In this document: piece by piece, positions 9,713 through 20,177 of the stretch
Layout of the letters: the number at the start of each line of letters is the position of its first letter
Position numbering within the stretch: position 1 is the stretch's first letter
Origin: Winogradskyella undariae
Lineage (GTDB): Bacteria > Bacteroidota > Bacteroidia > Flavobacteriales > Flavobacteriaceae
Reading direction: 5' to 3'
Length of the DNA stretch: 64,000 nt
NCBI RefSeq assembly: GCF_013285155.1
Contig: NZ_JABTEL010000005.1
Coordinates: 62,001-126,000 of the forward strand
Notes under the pieces: generated by a model
Databases searched by the model: none
What the model was told of the DNA's origin: nothing
What the model saw: the letters and a program-made list of their open reading frames with translations, nothing else
Position numbers and translations under genes: made by a program

Positions 9713-10447
9713 TTACTGTCTTTGTCTTACTGCTTCGTATAAAAAAGCACCACAAGCTACAGATACATTTAAAGATTCTATTTCCCCAAGTATAGGAAGT
9801 TTAGCTTTATCATCAACAACTTTTAAAACAGATGGGTTAATACCTCTACCTTCAGATCCCATAATTATGGCGCAAGGTTCTTTAAAGGAAACATTATATA
9901 CAAATTCTTCAGCTTTTTCAGTTGCAGCAATAACTCTAATTCCGGAAGCTTGCATATGAAATACAGCATCCTTAATATGATCTACTTTACAAATCGGAAT
10001 CTTAAAAATAGCTCCAGCACTTGTTTTAATAGTATCTCCATTTATAGGTGCTCCACCTTTTTTCTGAATAATAATTCCATTGACCCCTGTGCATTCTGCA
10101 GTACGAACAATAGCACCAAAATTTCTAACATCACTTAATTGATCTAATAATAGGAATAAAGGTGTTTTTCCTGATTCTAAGACGTTTGTTACTAATTCGT
10201 CTATATCATGAAATTCTATTGGGGAAATTTGAGCAACAGCACCTTGATGATTTCCTTTTGTTAATCGGTTTAGTTTTTCAACAGGTACGTATGAAGAATT
10301 AATGCCTTCAGTACGAATAGCAAGTTCTAATCCTTGAAACAATTCACCATGGAGTCCTTTCTGCATAAAAACCTTATCTATGGTTTCGCCAGATTTAATA
10401 GCTTCTATAATTGCTCTAATTCCAAAAATTGTAGTTTCGTTCTTCAT
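9713..10447 (-). CDS. rlmB: 23S rRNA 2'-O-ribose methyltransferase RlmB
   Basis: SPOUT-class methyltransferase of the TrmH/SpoU family, which uses SAM to methylate the ribose of G2251 (E. coli numbering) in 23S rRNA. The three SpoU motifs are present: NFGAIVRT at 109-116, MGSEGRGI at 196-203 and LNVSVACGAFLYEA at 226-239, the last two forming the trefoil-knot SAM pocket. An N-terminal substrate-binding domain occupies about residues 5-75. The length of 244 is usual. RlmB is the best name, though paralogous TrmH-like enzymes are hard to separate from sequence alone. Confidence 0.88.
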   Translation of the reverse strand: MKNETTIFGIRAIIEAIKSGETIDKVFMQKGLHGELFQGLELAIRTEGINSSYVPVEKLNRLTKGNHQGAVAQISPIEFHDIDELVTNVLESGKTPLFLLLDQLSDVRNFGAIVRTAECTGVNGIIIQKKGGAPINGDTIKTSAGAIFKIPICKVDHIKDAVFHMQASGIRVIAATEKAEEFVYNVSFKEPCAIIMGSEGRGINPSVLKVVDDKAKLPILGEIESLNVSVACGAFLYEAVRQRQ

Positions 10448-10451
10448 GCTG

Positions 10452-10459
10452 CAAAGGTA
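10452..10459 (-). promoter_or_regulatory. Candidate -7 element for rlmB
   Basis: Minus-strand TACCTTTG, followed by CAGC and then the ATG. The same TACCTTTGCAGC string forms the rpsL promoter of this window. Only 4 bases separate it from the start codon, which predicts a leaderless transcript. No -33 box is evident. Confidence 0.5.
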
Positions 10460-10518
10460 TAAAAAAATCTATCCTAATATTGTGATGGTTTATCAAATAA
10501 ATTCTAGTTTTTTTACAT

Positions 10519-12147
10519 TTATTTTTTAATCACCTTTTTTGTTATAATAGATGTGTTAGTGTGGATTTTAAAAAAATAAACACCATTTACTTGATCTGTT
10601 AAGTCTATGTTATTTAAAGTTGTGCTGCTAATTTTTTGACCGACTAAGTTGTAGACTTCAATTTTATTAATAATTGTATTAGAAATTATTTTTACAGATT
10701 TATTTGTGGGATTTGGGTATAGTTTGGTTATTGGTGTTTTATAAGTTGTAGTGCTTAGGTTTTGACATGGGGTTATGTTGGAGTTAATTTCTATAGGATT
10801 TCCTGGAGTTAAATCTTTATTTCTAAAGGCTTCATAGTTACTCTCGTATTTATGTGCTCTAAAGCTTACATTAATAAAACTAGATGAATTAGCACCTTGA
10901 GAAATAACATTTCCTGTAGTTGTGTTTATTGGGTTTATATATTCCCAAACAATATCCTTGTTTTCATTTATTTCAAAAAATCGTCCGTTTGCACCTTCAC
11001 AAATTAGCGTATTACCATTAGATAAGCGTTGTGAGCTACTTAATGTGCTAGAATAAAACATTTCAGAACCTGTATTTCCATATGTATAATCAGGTTCAGA
11101 AGGGCTGTAAGGTGTATTTGTTAAATGGGAATATACTCCAGGACTTTCAGTTTGTGGATTTAGTATATAGACTTCAGAAAATTCTTCTTCTCTACCTCGG
11201 CCATTATTATATACCATAATTTTATTTTCGTCTGTAAATCCTGGCTCTATAACATATGGGGAATGTTGTCCATACAGTTTTCTGTCTAATTCACTACCTT
11301 GATTATAAGCTTGTGGATTTCCCCAGCGATATAATAAATCACCTCCTTTACCGTAAGTACCACCAGTATTACTGCTAGCTTGTATTGTAGTGGTAGAATG
11401 GTCTATGATGTAAATTTCACTTAAATTCCTTGAGCTTATAACAATTTGATCTAAAATTGAATTGAAATAAATTGAATTAAAATGAAGCCAATTCGAGTCT
11501 CCGTTGCCACCATTTAAAAAATTGATATTTAACTTCTCGGGACTTAAACTTACATTTCCAAAATTATCTTTTGTAGAATTATAATCCTGAACAACATGAT
11601 CCTTAACATTCCATTCCCATACAATTTGTGCATTGTTTGTGCCTATGGGAGTTACTTCTATAATTTGTTCGTTATATAAATCACTTTCTGTTAATAATGC
11701 CGGATTTCTTCCTAATTGTATGGCTTCAGAATTCGATAGTCTAGTTACTGCTAAGATAAGGATATTGCCATTAGGCATTGGAAATACATCATGGTGTTGT
11801 CTCATTTCTAGTGTGTCATAAAAATACTGCCAAGTAAGGTTACCGCTCCAATCAAAAATTTCAATCACTCCCCCTTGTCCTCCAAATGTTATATCTTGAG
11901 TTTCTGTTTTTCCTGCTCTTAATATACTTCCATCTTTTAGTAGATAAACAGCGTTCCCGGGAGTGAAATTACTTGACCATTGATTTATTACTTGACCGCA
12001 ATTATTAATAAGATAAGTTTCTGTGAAGGCAGAGAATAAAGTGTAACCATCAGAAGCTTGATTTGTAACTAAGGTTGTACCAATAGTGTTTTGAGAGTGT
12101 GTAAAATTTATAATTATATAAAAAATAAAGAGTAATTTTTTAAGCAT
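10519..12147 (-). CDS. Arylsulfotransferase-like protein with T9SS tail
   Basis: Secreted protein of 542 residues. A signal peptide (1-18) is followed by a beta-propeller-like arylsulfotransferase (ASST) region with repeats such as GGVIEIFDWSGNLTW and the motif HHDVFPMPNGNILI, typical of PLP-independent aryl sulfotransferases. The last 70 residues match a type IX secretion type A sorting domain: LYPNPTNK, then VYNLVGQK, then GVYFFKI and a terminal KKVIKK. It should be exported through the T9SS and released or anchored at the surface. Sulfotransfer activity is inferred from the fold. It follows the POTRA/barrel gene by 12 bases, so the two form an operon. Confidence 0.8.
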   Translation of the reverse strand: MLKKLLFIFYIIINFTHSQNTIGTTLVTNQASDGYTLFSAFTETYLINNCGQVINQWSSNFTPGNAVYLLKDGSILRAGKTETQDITFGGQGGVIEIFDWSGNLTWQYFYDTLEMRQHHDVFPMPNGNILILAVTRLSNSEAIQLGRNPALLTESDLYNEQIIEVTPIGTNNAQIVWEWNVKDHVVQDYNSTKDNFGNVSLSPEKLNINFLNGGNGDSNWLHFNSIYFNSILDQIVISSRNLSEIYIIDHSTTTIQASSNTGGTYGKGGDLLYRWGNPQAYNQGSELDRKLYGQHSPYVIEPGFTDENKIMVYNNGRGREEEFSEVYILNPQTESPGVYSHLTNTPYSPSEPDYTYGNTGSEMFYSSTLSSSQRLSNGNTLICEGANGRFFEINENKDIVWEYINPINTTTGNVISQGANSSSFINVSFRAHKYESNYEAFRNKDLTPGNPIEINSNITPCQNLSTTTYKTPITKLYPNPTNKSVKIISNTIINKIEVYNLVGQKISSTTLNNIDLTDQVNGVYFFKIHTNTSIITKKVIKK

Positions 12148-12159
12148 ATTTTTAATTTT

Positions 12160-13851
12160 TTAAAAAGTAGCAGTCAAACTAAGATGTACCTTAGAATCCG
12201 ATAATTTAAAGGATTTATTTTCTGTCTTTCCGCTAGAGTAGTTCAACCGAAATAATCCCGCATTTGTTAGTAAACCAAAACCAAAGCCAAATCCAAAGAG
12301 CTTTTCTTTACTGTTGGTAAGTTGATTTTCTAAATATGCAGCATCAATTACGGAGTGTACATAGATATTGCTATTTAGTCGATAACGGTATTCTGTATTT
12401 AGAACTCCGTATAGATTTGCAACTAAACTATTTTCTTCAAATCCTCTTATGGAATTAATGCCTCCAAAACGAAATAATTCATTATCTAAATAATCATCTG
12501 AAGTTAAAATGGCACCACTTAATTTAGTATAAAAACTATTTTTATTATTGAAATTAAATATTTTGAAGGTTTCAATATTGAATACTGTTTGCTTTTGAAT
12601 TCCTACATCATTTGTTCTGTCTCCAAATCCAGAAGAAAAATCTAGCCAAAAATTTATAGGAAATAAAGAATCATATGATTGAAATTTTGAATAATTGTAG
12701 CTTAAAGTGTAATAGTTTGTAGTGTAATCATTCAGAGTTGTAGTGTCATCTTCTAGTAAATTTGTCGATTTAGTAGACGTAATACCTAGTCCTATTTTTT
12801 GTTCTGCGTTGATAAGGTAATTGATTTTTGCAGATTGATTCGCGTTAAGGAAAGTAGAATCCTTTTTAAAAAGGTTAAGACCAAGTTGAAGACCTATTGG
12901 AGAGGAAAATATATATGGTAAGTCGGCATCGACTTTAAAGGTTTGCTGGTCTATCTCATCACTTTTATAATATAGATTAATTGTTTCTCCGTAATTAAGG
13001 TTGTTAATAAGGCGTAAGTCTAAATAACCATCAAATTCTATCTTATTTGTGTCTTCGTTAGTTCCGAAACCTAAGAATCCATCAAAATTATTAGTATTCG
13101 TTTTTTCTACATATAGATATAAGGTTGTTGAGTCTTTTGTAAAAAGCACTTCAGGATCTTTTATCTTGCGAGCAAATTGTATATTATTTAAAAGTTCAAT
13201 TTTTTCTTTTATAGCATTTAGATTAAAAGATTTCCCCGTTTTTAATTTGAGAAAATGCTTGATGTAAGATTTAGGGAATTTTTCATATCCTTTAACTATG
13301 ATTTTATCGATCCGTCTTTTTTGATTGGTTATAATTTTTAGCTGTGCTGAAATAGTTCCAGGATTTAATTTTGTAATGTCAATAAGTTGTAAAGTTGAAA
13401 ACGGATCACCTTGTTCTGCAATTTTAGAATTTAATGTATTTAATGAAGATTCAAGATCTGCTATTTCAACTTCATAATAAGCTTCACCTTTCTTATGATT
13501 AATAAAGTTTAATAATTCGGTATTGAAACTAGAATTATAATAAATTCTGATGGTGTTTATTTTTTCGCCCAAAAGAAGAGAAGCTAAAAAAAGAGTGTCG
13601 TTTTGTTTGGTTATGTTTTTAATATCGGTGTCTATATAACCTTCTTTTGTTAGTTTTGTTTTTAAACTAGTTAGCTCTGCTTGAAGTGTATTATAATTAT
13701 TAAAGTTTTTAAGGTATCCAAGTGAGTCAATGACTTCTGTCTTTTTTATGGATTCACCTTCTACTTTTAATAAAATAGATTGTGCATTCCCTAAGTTTGA
13801 GAAAACCAATAGGGAATAAAAAACAAAAAAAATACGGCTTGTATTTGGCAT
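12160..13851 (-). CDS. POTRA and beta-barrel outer membrane protein (BamA/TamA-like)
   Basis: Outer-membrane protein of the Omp85 superfamily, 563 residues. A signal peptide (1-23) precedes a periplasmic part with at least one POTRA-like unit (around 180-250, with RRIDKIIVKGYEKFPKSYIKHFLKLKTG given here in pieces: IDKIIVKGYEKFP and FLKLKTGK). The remainder is a 16-strand-like barrel with the RGFEENS loop motif near 470 and a terminal aromatic (SLTATF). It is shorter than BamA (about 800) and TamA, so it is not the essential BamA. It is the first gene of a two-gene unit with the T9SS-secreted arylsulfotransferase-like protein. Confidence 0.75.
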   Translation of the reverse strand: MPNTSRIFFVFYSLLVFSNLGNAQSILLKVEGESIKKTEVIDSLGYLKNFNNYNTLQAELTSLKTKLTKEGYIDTDIKNITKQNDTLFLASLLLGEKINTIRIYYNSSFNTELLNFINHKKGEAYYEVEIADLESSLNTLNSKIAEQGDPFSTLQLIDITKLNPGTISAQLKIITNQKRRIDKIIVKGYEKFPKSYIKHFLKLKTGKSFNLNAIKEKIELLNNIQFARKIKDPEVLFTKDSTTLYLYVEKTNTNNFDGFLGFGTNEDTNKIEFDGYLDLRLINNLNYGETINLYYKSDEIDQQTFKVDADLPYIFSSPIGLQLGLNLFKKDSTFLNANQSAKINYLINAEQKIGLGITSTKSTNLLEDDTTTLNDYTTNYYTLSYNYSKFQSYDSLFPINFWLDFSSGFGDRTNDVGIQKQTVFNIETFKIFNFNNKNSFYTKLSGAILTSDDYLDNELFRFGGINSIRGFEENSLVANLYGVLNTEYRYRLNSNIYVHSVIDAAYLENQLTNSKEKLFGFGFGFGLLTNAGLFRLNYSSGKTENKSFKLSDSKVHLSLTATF

Positions 13852-13954
13852 CAGTAATTAATAGTGTAACTATTATATCAACGTAAAAATAGAGCATATT
13901 ATATAGGATTGAAATAAAAGTTTCTATTTCTTTAGAAAATTAATACACAACTAT

Positions 13955-13984
13955 TTGAATTATAGATATTAATTTGTACCTTTG
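13955..13984 (+). promoter_or_regulatory. Promoter of the rpsL operon
   Basis: A -33 TTG (13955-13957, within TTTG) and a -7 TACCTTTG (13977-13984) are separated by 19 bases, the best match to the Bacteroidota promoter consensus in the window. Transcription should start near 13989, leaving a leader of about 40 bases before rpsL. Confidence 0.8.
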
Positions 13985-13988
13985 CAGC

Positions 13989-14002
13989 CCTCAAAAGTGA
14001 GG
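13989..14002 (+). promoter_or_regulatory. Small hairpin at the start of the rpsL leader
   Basis: CCTCA and TGAGG pair around a 4-base loop right at the predicted 5' end of the rpsL transcript. It may stabilise the messenger end or act in feedback control; this is inference. Confidence 0.35.
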
Positions 14003-14027
14003 ATTAATAAATTTTATATAGAAATAT

Positions 14028-14402
14028 ATGCCAACAATTTCACAATTAGTACGAAAAGGAAGAGCCAAAATAACCAAGAAGAGTAAATCGGCTGCTTTAG
14101 ATTCGTGTCCTCAAAGACGTGGTGTATGTACTCGTGTTTATACAACGACACCTAAAAAACCTAACTCAGCAATGCGTAAGGTAGCAAGGGTTCGTTTAAC
14201 AAACGGAAACGAAGTAAATGCATACATTGGTGGAGAAGGTCACAATTTACAAGAGCACTCGATAGTATTGGTTAGAGGTGGAAGGGTAAAAGATTTACCA
14301 GGAGTTAGATATCACATCGTTCGTGGTGCTTTAGATACAGCAGGTGTATCAGGAAGAACGCAACGTAGATCTAAGTATGGTGCAAAACGCCCTAAGAAGT
14401 AA
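14028..14402 (+). CDS. rpsL: 30S ribosomal protein S12
   Basis: Decoding-centre protein uS12, 124 residues, full length. The TTPKKPNSA loop with Lys43 and the GGRVKDLPG loop with Lys88 are both of the normal, streptomycin-sensitive type. First gene of the str cluster, 22 bases ahead of rpsG and preceded by a strong promoter. Confidence 0.98.
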   Translation: MPTISQLVRKGRAKITKKSKSAALDSCPQRRGVCTRVYTTTPKKPNSAMRKVARVRLTNGNEVNAYIGGEGHNLQEHSIVLVRGGRVKDLPGVRYHIVRGALDTAGVSGRTQRRSKYGAKRPKK

Positions 14403-14424
14403 TTTAAAACTTTAAGAAGAAGAC

Positions 14425-14901
14425 ATGAGAAAAAGAGCAGCAAAAAAGAGACCGCTTTTACCAGATCCAAGATTTAATGATCAGTTAGTAACACGTTTTG
14501 TTAACATGATGATGTGGGATGGTAAGAAGTCTATCGCTTTTAAAGTATTCTATGATGCAATTGATATTGTTGAAGAGAAAAAGAATGATGACGAAAAAAC
14601 AGCTTTAGAGATTTGGAAAGAAGCTTTATCTAACGTAATGCCTCACGTAGAAGTACGTAGTCGTCGTGTTGGTGGTGCTACATTTCAGATTCCAATGCAG
14701 ATTCGTCCAGACCGTAAGGTTTCAACTGCAATGAAATGGCTAATTAGCTTTTCGCGTAAGAGAAACGAAAAATCTATGGCGCAACGTTTAGCGGCAGAAG
14801 TTTTAGCAGCAGCTAAAGAAGAAGGAGCAGCAGTTAAGAAAAGAACTGATACTCATAAAATGGCAGAAGCAAATAAGGCTTTCTCACACTTTAGATTTTA
14901 A
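14425..14901 (+). CDS. rpsG: 30S ribosomal protein S7
   Basis: uS7, 158 residues, binds the 3' major domain of 16S rRNA and nucleates head assembly. The N-terminal [10 protein letters not shown] and the [16 protein letters not shown] segment are characteristic. It sits between rpsL and fusA with a 3-base gap to fusA, indicating translational coupling. Confidence 0.98.
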   Translation: MRKRAAKKRPLLPDPRFNDQLVTRFVNMMMWDGKKSIAFKVFYDAIDIVEEKKNDDEKTALEIWKEALSNVMPHVEVRSRRVGGATFQIPMQIRPDRKVSTAMKWLISFSRKRNEKSMAQRLAAEVLAAAKEEGAAVKKRTDTHKMAEANKAFSHFRF

Positions 14902-14904
14902 GAA

Positions 14905-17031
14905 ATGGCAAGAGATTTAAGACTTACAAGAAATATAGGAATTGCAGCTCACATTGATGCTGGAAAAACTACAACTACAGAACGTGTTCTTTATTATACA
15001 GGTGTTTCACATAAAATAGGTGAAGTACATGATGGTGCTGCAACTATGGACTGGATGGAGCAAGAGCAAGAAAGAGGTATTACAATTACTTCTGCAGCTA
15101 CTACATGTGAGTGGGTTTTTCCAAAGGAAAATGCACAACCAACTCCTGAAGCACAGAGTTACCATTTTAATATTATTGATACACCAGGTCACGTAGATTT
15201 TACTGTTGAAGTAAATCGTTCTTTACGTGTACTTGATGGTTTAGTTTTCTTGTTTAGTGCAGTTGATGGTGTTGAGCCTCAATCTGAAACTAACTGGAGA
15301 CTTGCAGATAACTATAAAGTGCCTCGTATTGGTTTCGTTAATAAAATGGACCGTCAAGGATCAGACTTTTTAAGTGTTTGTCAACAAGTAAAAGATATGT
15401 TAAAATCTAACGCGGTGCCAATCGTTTTAAACATTGGTGACGAAGAAGATTTTAAAGGAATTATAGATTTAGTTAAGAATAGAGCTATTGTTTGGCATGA
15501 TGAAACTCAAGGGGCAACTTTTGATGTTATTGAAATTCCAGAGAATCTTAAAGCTGAAGCTAAAAAATATAGAGCACTACTTATAGAGGAAGTTGCTGGA
15601 TACGATGAGAACTTACTAGAGAAGTTCATGGAAGATGAAGATTCTATTACGGAAGATGAAGTGCATGCTGCACTTAGAGCTGCTGTAATGGATATGGCAA
15701 TTATTCCTATGATTTGTGGTTCTGCTTTCAAAAACAAAGGTGTACAGTTCTTATTAGATGCTGTATGTCGTTACTTACCTTCTCCTATGGATAAGGATGG
15801 TATTGTTGGTGTGAATCCTGATACAGAAGAGAAAGAGCTTCGTAAGCCAAGTGTTAAGGAGCCGTTTGCTGCTTTAGCATTTAAAATTGCAACTGATCCT
15901 TTTGTAGGTCGTTTAGCATTTTTTAGAGCTTATTCTGGTCGTTTAGATGCAGGTTCTTACGTATTGAACAATCGTTCAGGTAAAAAAGAACGTATCTCTC
16001 GTATCTATCAAATGCATGCTAACAAGCAAAATGCAATTGATTATATAGAAGCTGGAGATATTGGAGCTGCTGTTGGATTTAAATCTATCAAAACAGGAGA
16101 TACACTTACTGACGAAAAACATCCTTTAGTATTAGAGTCTATGGACTTTCCAGATCCAGTAATTGGTATCGCGGTTGAGCCTAAGACAAAAGCAGATGTA
16201 GATAAATTAGGAATGGGCTTAGCTAAATTAGCTGAAGAAGATCCTACATTTACAGTGCGTTCAGACGAAGCTTCAGGACAGACTATTATTTCTGGAATGG
16301 GAGAATTACACTTAGATGTAATTGTAGATCGTTTAAAGAGAGAATTTAATGTAGAGGTTAACCAAGGTCAGCCACAAGTTGAATATAAAGAAGCTATTAC
16401 ACAATCTGCAGATCATAGAGAAGTTTATAAAAAACAATCTGGTGGTCGTGGTAAGTTTGCTGATATCGTATTTACGATTGAACCAGCAGATGAAGGTGTT
16501 GTAGGTTTACAGTTTGAATCTGTAATTAAAGGTGGTAACGTTCCTAAAGAATTTATCCCTTCAATTGAAAAAGGATTTAAAATGGCTATGCAAAATGGAC
16601 CATTAGCAGGATTTGAAGTAGACGCAATGAAAGTGACATTGAGAGATGGATCTTATCATGATGTCGATTCAGATCAACTATCTTTCGAATTAGCAGCAAA
16701 GCTTGGATTTAAAAACTCAGCAAAAGCAGCAAAAGCGGTTATAATGGAACCTATCATGAAACTTGAGGTGATCACACCAGAAGAAAACATGGGTGACATT
16801 GTTGGAGATTTAAATAGAAGACGTGGTATGATGGAAGGTATGGGAGACCGTGCAGGTGCAAAGACTATTAAAGCTACAGTGCCACTTTCAGAAATGTTTG
16901 GTTATGTTACTACATTGAGAACATTATCTTCAGGTAGAGCAACATCAACTATGGAATTTTCACATTATGCTGAAACTCCAGCTAACGTGTCAGCAGACGT
17001 AATCAAAGCAGCTAAAGGAGAAGAATCTTAA
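14905..17031 (+). CDS. fusA: Elongation factor G
   Basis: Translocation GTPase, 708 residues, full length. The P-loop AHIDAGKT is at 15-22; the switch II DTPGH and the NKMD specificity motif follow at about 92 and 146. Domains II to V run to the C-terminus, with the domain IV loop segment [11 protein letters not shown]. Cotranscribed with rpsG and rpsJ. No tuf gene follows, unlike the E. coli str operon. Confidence 0.98.
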   Translation: MARDLRLTRNIGIAAHIDAGKTTTTERVLYYTGVSHKIGEVHDGAATMDWMEQEQERGITITSAATTCEWVFPKENAQPTPEAQSYHFNIIDTPGHVDFTVEVNRSLRVLDGLVFLFSAVDGVEPQSETNWRLADNYKVPRIGFVNKMDRQGSDFLSVCQQVKDMLKSNAVPIVLNIGDEEDFKGIIDLVKNRAIVWHDETQGATFDVIEIPENLKAEAKKYRALLIEEVAGYDENLLEKFMEDEDSITEDEVHAALRAAVMDMAIIPMICGSAFKNKGVQFLLDAVCRYLPSPMDKDGIVGVNPDTEEKELRKPSVKEPFAALAFKIATDPFVGRLAFFRAYSGRLDAGSYVLNNRSGKKERISRIYQMHANKQNAIDYIEAGDIGAAVGFKSIKTGDTLTDEKHPLVLESMDFPDPVIGIAVEPKTKADVDKLGMGLAKLAEEDPTFTVRSDEASGQTIISGMGELHLDVIVDRLKREFNVEVNQGQPQVEYKEAITQSADHREVYKKQSGGRGKFADIVFTIEPADEGVVGLQFESVIKGGNVPKEFIPSIEKGFKMAMQNGPLAGFEVDAMKVTLRDGSYHDVDSDQLSFELAAKLGFKNSAKAAKAVIMEPIMKLEVITPEENMGDIVGDLNRRRGMMEGMGDRAGAKTIKATVPLSEMFGYVTTLRTLSSGRATSTMEFSHYAETPANVSADVIKAAKGEES

Positions 17032-17043
17032 AAAGTTAAGAAA

Positions 17044-17349
17044 ATGAGTCAAAAAATTAGAATCAAATTAAAGTCTTACGATCATAACTTAGTAGATAAG
17101 TCTGCTGATAAGATTGTAAAAACAGTAAAAAGTACAGGTGCAGTAGTAACAGGACCAATTCCTTTACCAACTCACAAGAAAATATTCACTGTATTACGTT
17201 CACCACACGTTAATAAGAAATCTAGAGAACAATTTCAATTAAGCTCTTACAAGAGATTATTAGATATTTATTCTTCATCTTCTAAAACAATTGACGCTTT
17301 AATGAAACTTGAATTACCAAGTGGAGTAGAAGTTGAAATTAAAGTGTGA
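17044..17349 (+). CDS. rpsJ: 30S ribosomal protein S10
   Basis: uS10, 101 residues, with the conserved LKSYDH start and the [21 protein letters not shown] loop region (quoted in part: [14 protein letters not shown]). It follows fusA by 12 bases rather than starting a separate S10 operon. A 151-base structured gap separates it from rplC. Confidence 0.98.
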   Translation: MSQKIRIKLKSYDHNLVDKSADKIVKTVKSTGAVVTGPIPLPTHKKIFTVLRSPHVNKKSREQFQLSSYKRLLDIYSSSSKTIDALMKLELPSGVEVEIKV

Positions 17350-17402
17350 TAAAACACTAACATGTCCTAAGCTGCGAGCGAGGGAAAAACGGTAATAAAT
17401 AC

Positions 17403-17437
17403 AATTCAGGGCTGAAACGTATTTTCAGCCTTGAATT
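17403..17437 (+). promoter_or_regulatory. Hairpin in the rpsJ-rplC gap
   Basis: A 15-base imperfect inverted repeat (left arm 17403-17417, right arm 17423-17437, with one G-U-type pair) is followed by a short T-rich tract. It could be an attenuator or terminator that separates the str and S10 segments, or part of an autoregulatory leader of rplC. No clear promoter lies between it and rplC. Confidence 0.6.
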
Positions 17438-17500
17438 TTATATAGTAAGTTAATATACACTTACAAAGTTTGATTAATTAATAATAAATAAATAATAATT

Positions 17501-18118
17501 ATGTCTGGGTTAATTGGAAAAAAAATCGGTATGACCAGCATTTTCGATGAAAATGGGAAGAACATTCCTTGTACAGTAATCGAAGCTGGACCATGTATCG
17601 TTACCCAAGTCAGAACTGAAGAAGTGGATGGTTATTCTGCACTTCAATTAGGTTTCGATGACGCGACAGAAAAAAGCGCTACTAAAGCAGACTTAGGTCA
17701 TGCTAAAAAAGCGGGTACTTCTGTAAAACGCAAAGTTGTTGAATTCAAAGGTTTTGATTCGGAGTACAAATTAGGTGATGCTATCACAGTAGAACAATTT
17801 ACTGAAGGAGAATTTGTAGATGTTGCAGGTACTTCTAAAGGAAAAGGTTTTCAAGGTGTAGTAAAACGTCACGGTTTTGGTGGTGTAGGTCAAGCAACGC
17901 ATGGTCAACATAACCGTTTAAGAGCTCCAGGTTCTATTGGTGCAGCTTCTTATCCTGCGAGAGTATTCAAAGGTATGAAGATGGCCGGAAGAATGGGTGG
18001 TGAAACAGTAAAAGTTCAAAATTTAAGAATTTACAAAGTAGTTCCAGAAAAGAACTTACTAGTGGTAAAAGGATGTGTTCCTGGTCACAAAAATTCTTAT
18101 GTAATCATTGAGAAGTAA
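17501..18118 (+). CDS. rplC: 50S ribosomal protein L3
   Basis: uL3, 205 residues, with the [13 protein letters not shown] start and the glycine-rich [13 protein letters not shown] and [16 protein letters not shown] loops that reach the peptidyl transferase centre. Its stop overlaps the rplD start by one base (TAATG), indicating coupled translation. Confidence 0.98.
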   Translation: MSGLIGKKIGMTSIFDENGKNIPCTVIEAGPCIVTQVRTEEVDGYSALQLGFDDATEKSATKADLGHAKKAGTSVKRKVVEFKGFDSEYKLGDAITVEQFTEGEFVDVAGTSKGKGFQGVVKRHGFGGVGQATHGQHNRLRAPGSIGAASYPARVFKGMKMAGRMGGETVKVQNLRIYKVVPEKNLLVVKGCVPGHKNSYVIIEK

Positions 18119-18747
18119 TGGAGATAGCAGTTTTAGATATAAACGGAAAAGACACAGGTAGGAAAGCTGAGCTTTCTAAACAAGTGTTCGCTATAGAGCC
18201 TAATAACCACGCTGTATATTTAGATGTTAAGCAATACTTAGCAAATCAAAGACAGGGTACGCATAAGGCAAAAGAAAGAGCAGAAATTACAGGTAGTACA
18301 CGTAAGATTAAAAAACAAAAAGGTACTGGTACTGCAAGAGCAGGTAGTATTAAGTCTGGTGTATTCAGAGGTGGTGGTCGTATGTTTGGTCCTAGACCAA
18401 GAAATTATGGTTTTAAATTAAACAAAAACCTTAAACGATTAGCTCGTAAATCTGCATTAAGTATTAAAGCAAAAGACAATTCAATTTTAGTATTAGAAGA
18501 TTTCAGTTTTGAATCTCCAAAAACTAAAAACTTTGTTGATGTTTTAAAGGCTTTAGAGTTAGATAAGAAAAAATCTTTAATTGTGTTGGCTGGGTCAAAT
18601 AATAATGTATATTTGTCTTCCCGCAATTTTAAAGGGGCTGAAGTAATAACTACCTCAGAATTAAGCACTTACAAGATTATGAATGCTAATAAAGTAGTTC
18701 TAATTGAAGGTGTTTTAGAAGGAATTGAATCGAATTTAAGTAAATAG
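18118..18747 (+). CDS. rplD: 50S ribosomal protein L4
   Basis: uL4, 209 residues. The long loop lining the exit tunnel is visible as [13 protein letters not shown] and [14 protein letters not shown]. In E. coli L4 is the repressor of the S10 operon; whether it regulates here is unknown. Overlaps rplC by one base; rplW follows 5 bases later. Confidence 0.98.
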   Translation: MEIAVLDINGKDTGRKAELSKQVFAIEPNNHAVYLDVKQYLANQRQGTHKAKERAEITGSTRKIKKQKGTGTARAGSIKSGVFRGGGRMFGPRPRNYGFKLNKNLKRLARKSALSIKAKDNSILVLEDFSFESPKTKNFVDVLKALELDKKKSLIVLAGSNNNVYLSSRNFKGAEVITTSELSTYKIMNANKVVLIEGVLEGIESNLSK

Positions 18748-18752
18748 AACAG

Positions 18753-19043
18753 ATGAGTATCTTAAGAAAACCTATAATCACAGAAAAGGCAACGAAACAA
18801 AGTGAGTTGTTTAATGCATATGCATTTGAAGTGAACACTAAGGCGAACAAGGTAGAAATCAAAAAAGCGGTGGAAGCTGCTTATGGAGTTTCTGTTGAAA
18901 AAGTTCGTACAATAAATGTCCGTCCAGATCGTAAGACCAAGTTTACAAAAACTGGTGTTCAACATGGTAAAACAAATGCTGTTAAAAAAGCAATTGTACA
19001 ACTGGCGGAAGGTGAAGTAATAGATTTATACACTAACATGTAA
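18753..19043 (+). CDS. rplW: 50S ribosomal protein L23
   Basis: uL23, 96 residues, at the tunnel exit, docking site for trigger factor and the signal recognition particle. Begins LRKPIITEKAT as usual and has the NVRPDRKTKFT segment. Lies in the normal order rplC-rplD-rplW-rplB. Confidence 0.97.
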   Translation: MSILRKPIITEKATKQSELFNAYAFEVNTKANKVEIKKAVEAAYGVSVEKVRTINVRPDRKTKFTKTGVQHGKTNAVKKAIVQLAEGEVIDLYTNM

Positions 19044-19055
19044 TTTTAGACATTA

Positions 19056-19883
19056 ATGTCAGTAAGAAAATTAAAACCGATCACATCAGGTCAGCGATTT
19101 AGAGTAGTAAATGGATTCGATGCCATTACTACTGATAAGCCGGAGAAAAGCTTGCTTGCTCCGAAAAAACGATCAGGTGGTAGAAACAATCGAGGAAAAA
19201 TGACAATTCGCCAAGTAGGTGGAGGTCATAAGAAACGTTATCGTATTATCGATTTCAAACGTAACAAAGCGGGTATCCCTGCTGAAGTTAAAACAATTGA
19301 ATACGATCCAAACAGAACAGCATTTATTGCTCTATTAAATTACCAAGATGGTGAGAAACGTTATGTTGTCGCTCAGAATGGTTTGCAAGTAGGTCAAAAT
19401 ATAGTGTCTGGTGAAACAGGTATTGCTCCAGAAATTGGAAATGCAATGCCTTTAAGTGAAATACCTTTAGGTACAATTATTTCTTGTATAGAACTTCGTC
19501 CTGCTCAAGGTGCTGTAATGGCTCGTAGTGCTGGTGCATTTGCTCAATTAATGGCAAGAGGTGATAAATTTGCTACTGTAAAGTTACCATCTGGTGAAAC
19601 TAGAATGATTCTAGTAACATGTATGGCTACTATAGGTGTTGTTTCTAACTCTGATCATCAATTAACTGTGTCTGGTAAAGCAGGTAGAAGTAGATGGTTA
19701 GGTAGACGTCCAAGAGTAAGACCAGTAGTGATGAACCCAGTCGATCACCCAATGGGTGGTGGTGAAGGTAAATCTTCAGGTGGACATCCAAGGTCTAGAA
19801 ACGGTATTCCTGCTAAAGGATTTAGAACACGTTCTAAGACTAAAGCGAGTAATAAGTATATTGTAGAACGTAGAAAGAAATAA
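19056..19883 (+). CDS. rplB: 50S ribosomal protein L2
   Basis: uL2, 275 residues, needed for subunit joining and peptidyl transfer. The C-terminal [17 protein letters not shown] motif, including the functionally important His, is intact. Normal S10-operon position. Confidence 0.98.
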   Translation: MSVRKLKPITSGQRFRVVNGFDAITTDKPEKSLLAPKKRSGGRNNRGKMTIRQVGGGHKKRYRIIDFKRNKAGIPAEVKTIEYDPNRTAFIALLNYQDGEKRYVVAQNGLQVGQNIVSGETGIAPEIGNAMPLSEIPLGTIISCIELRPAQGAVMARSAGAFAQLMARGDKFATVKLPSGETRMILVTCMATIGVVSNSDHQLTVSGKAGRSRWLGRRPRVRPVVMNPVDHPMGGGEGKSSGGHPRSRNGIPAKGFRTRSKTKASNKYIVERRKK

Positions 19884-19893
19884 TTAAGAAAGT

Positions 19894-20172
19894 ATGGCAC
19901 GTTCATTAAAAAAAGGACCTTATATCCATTATAAATTGGATAAAAAAGTTGCAGAAAATGTAGCTTCAAATAAGAAGACAGTTATTAAGACTTGGTCTAG
20001 AGCATCAATGATTTCTCCAGATTTTGTTGGTCAAACTATAGCTGTCCATAACGGTCGTCAATTTGTTCCAGTATTTGTTACTGAAAACATGGTAGGGCAT
20101 AAGTTAGGAGAATTTTCACCGACAAGATCTTTTAGAGGTCATGCAGGTGCTAAGAATAAAGGTAAAAAATAA
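19894..20172 (+). CDS. rpsS: 30S ribosomal protein S19
   Basis: uS19, 92 residues, contacts the A-site tRNA and the B1 bridge with L5. The [13 protein letters not shown] start and the [18 protein letters not shown] tail are conserved. 10 bases after rplB. Confidence 0.97.
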   Translation: MARSLKKGPYIHYKLDKKVAENVASNKKTVIKTWSRASMISPDFVGQTIAVHNGRQFVPVFVTENMVGHKLGEFSPTRSFRGHAGAKNKGKK

Positions 20173-20177
20173 GAATC

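Noticed and set aside
14905..17349. Missing tuf gene after fusA read as a deletion
   Set aside because: fusA followed directly by rpsJ is common in this phylum and spacing is tight, so no deletion is needed.
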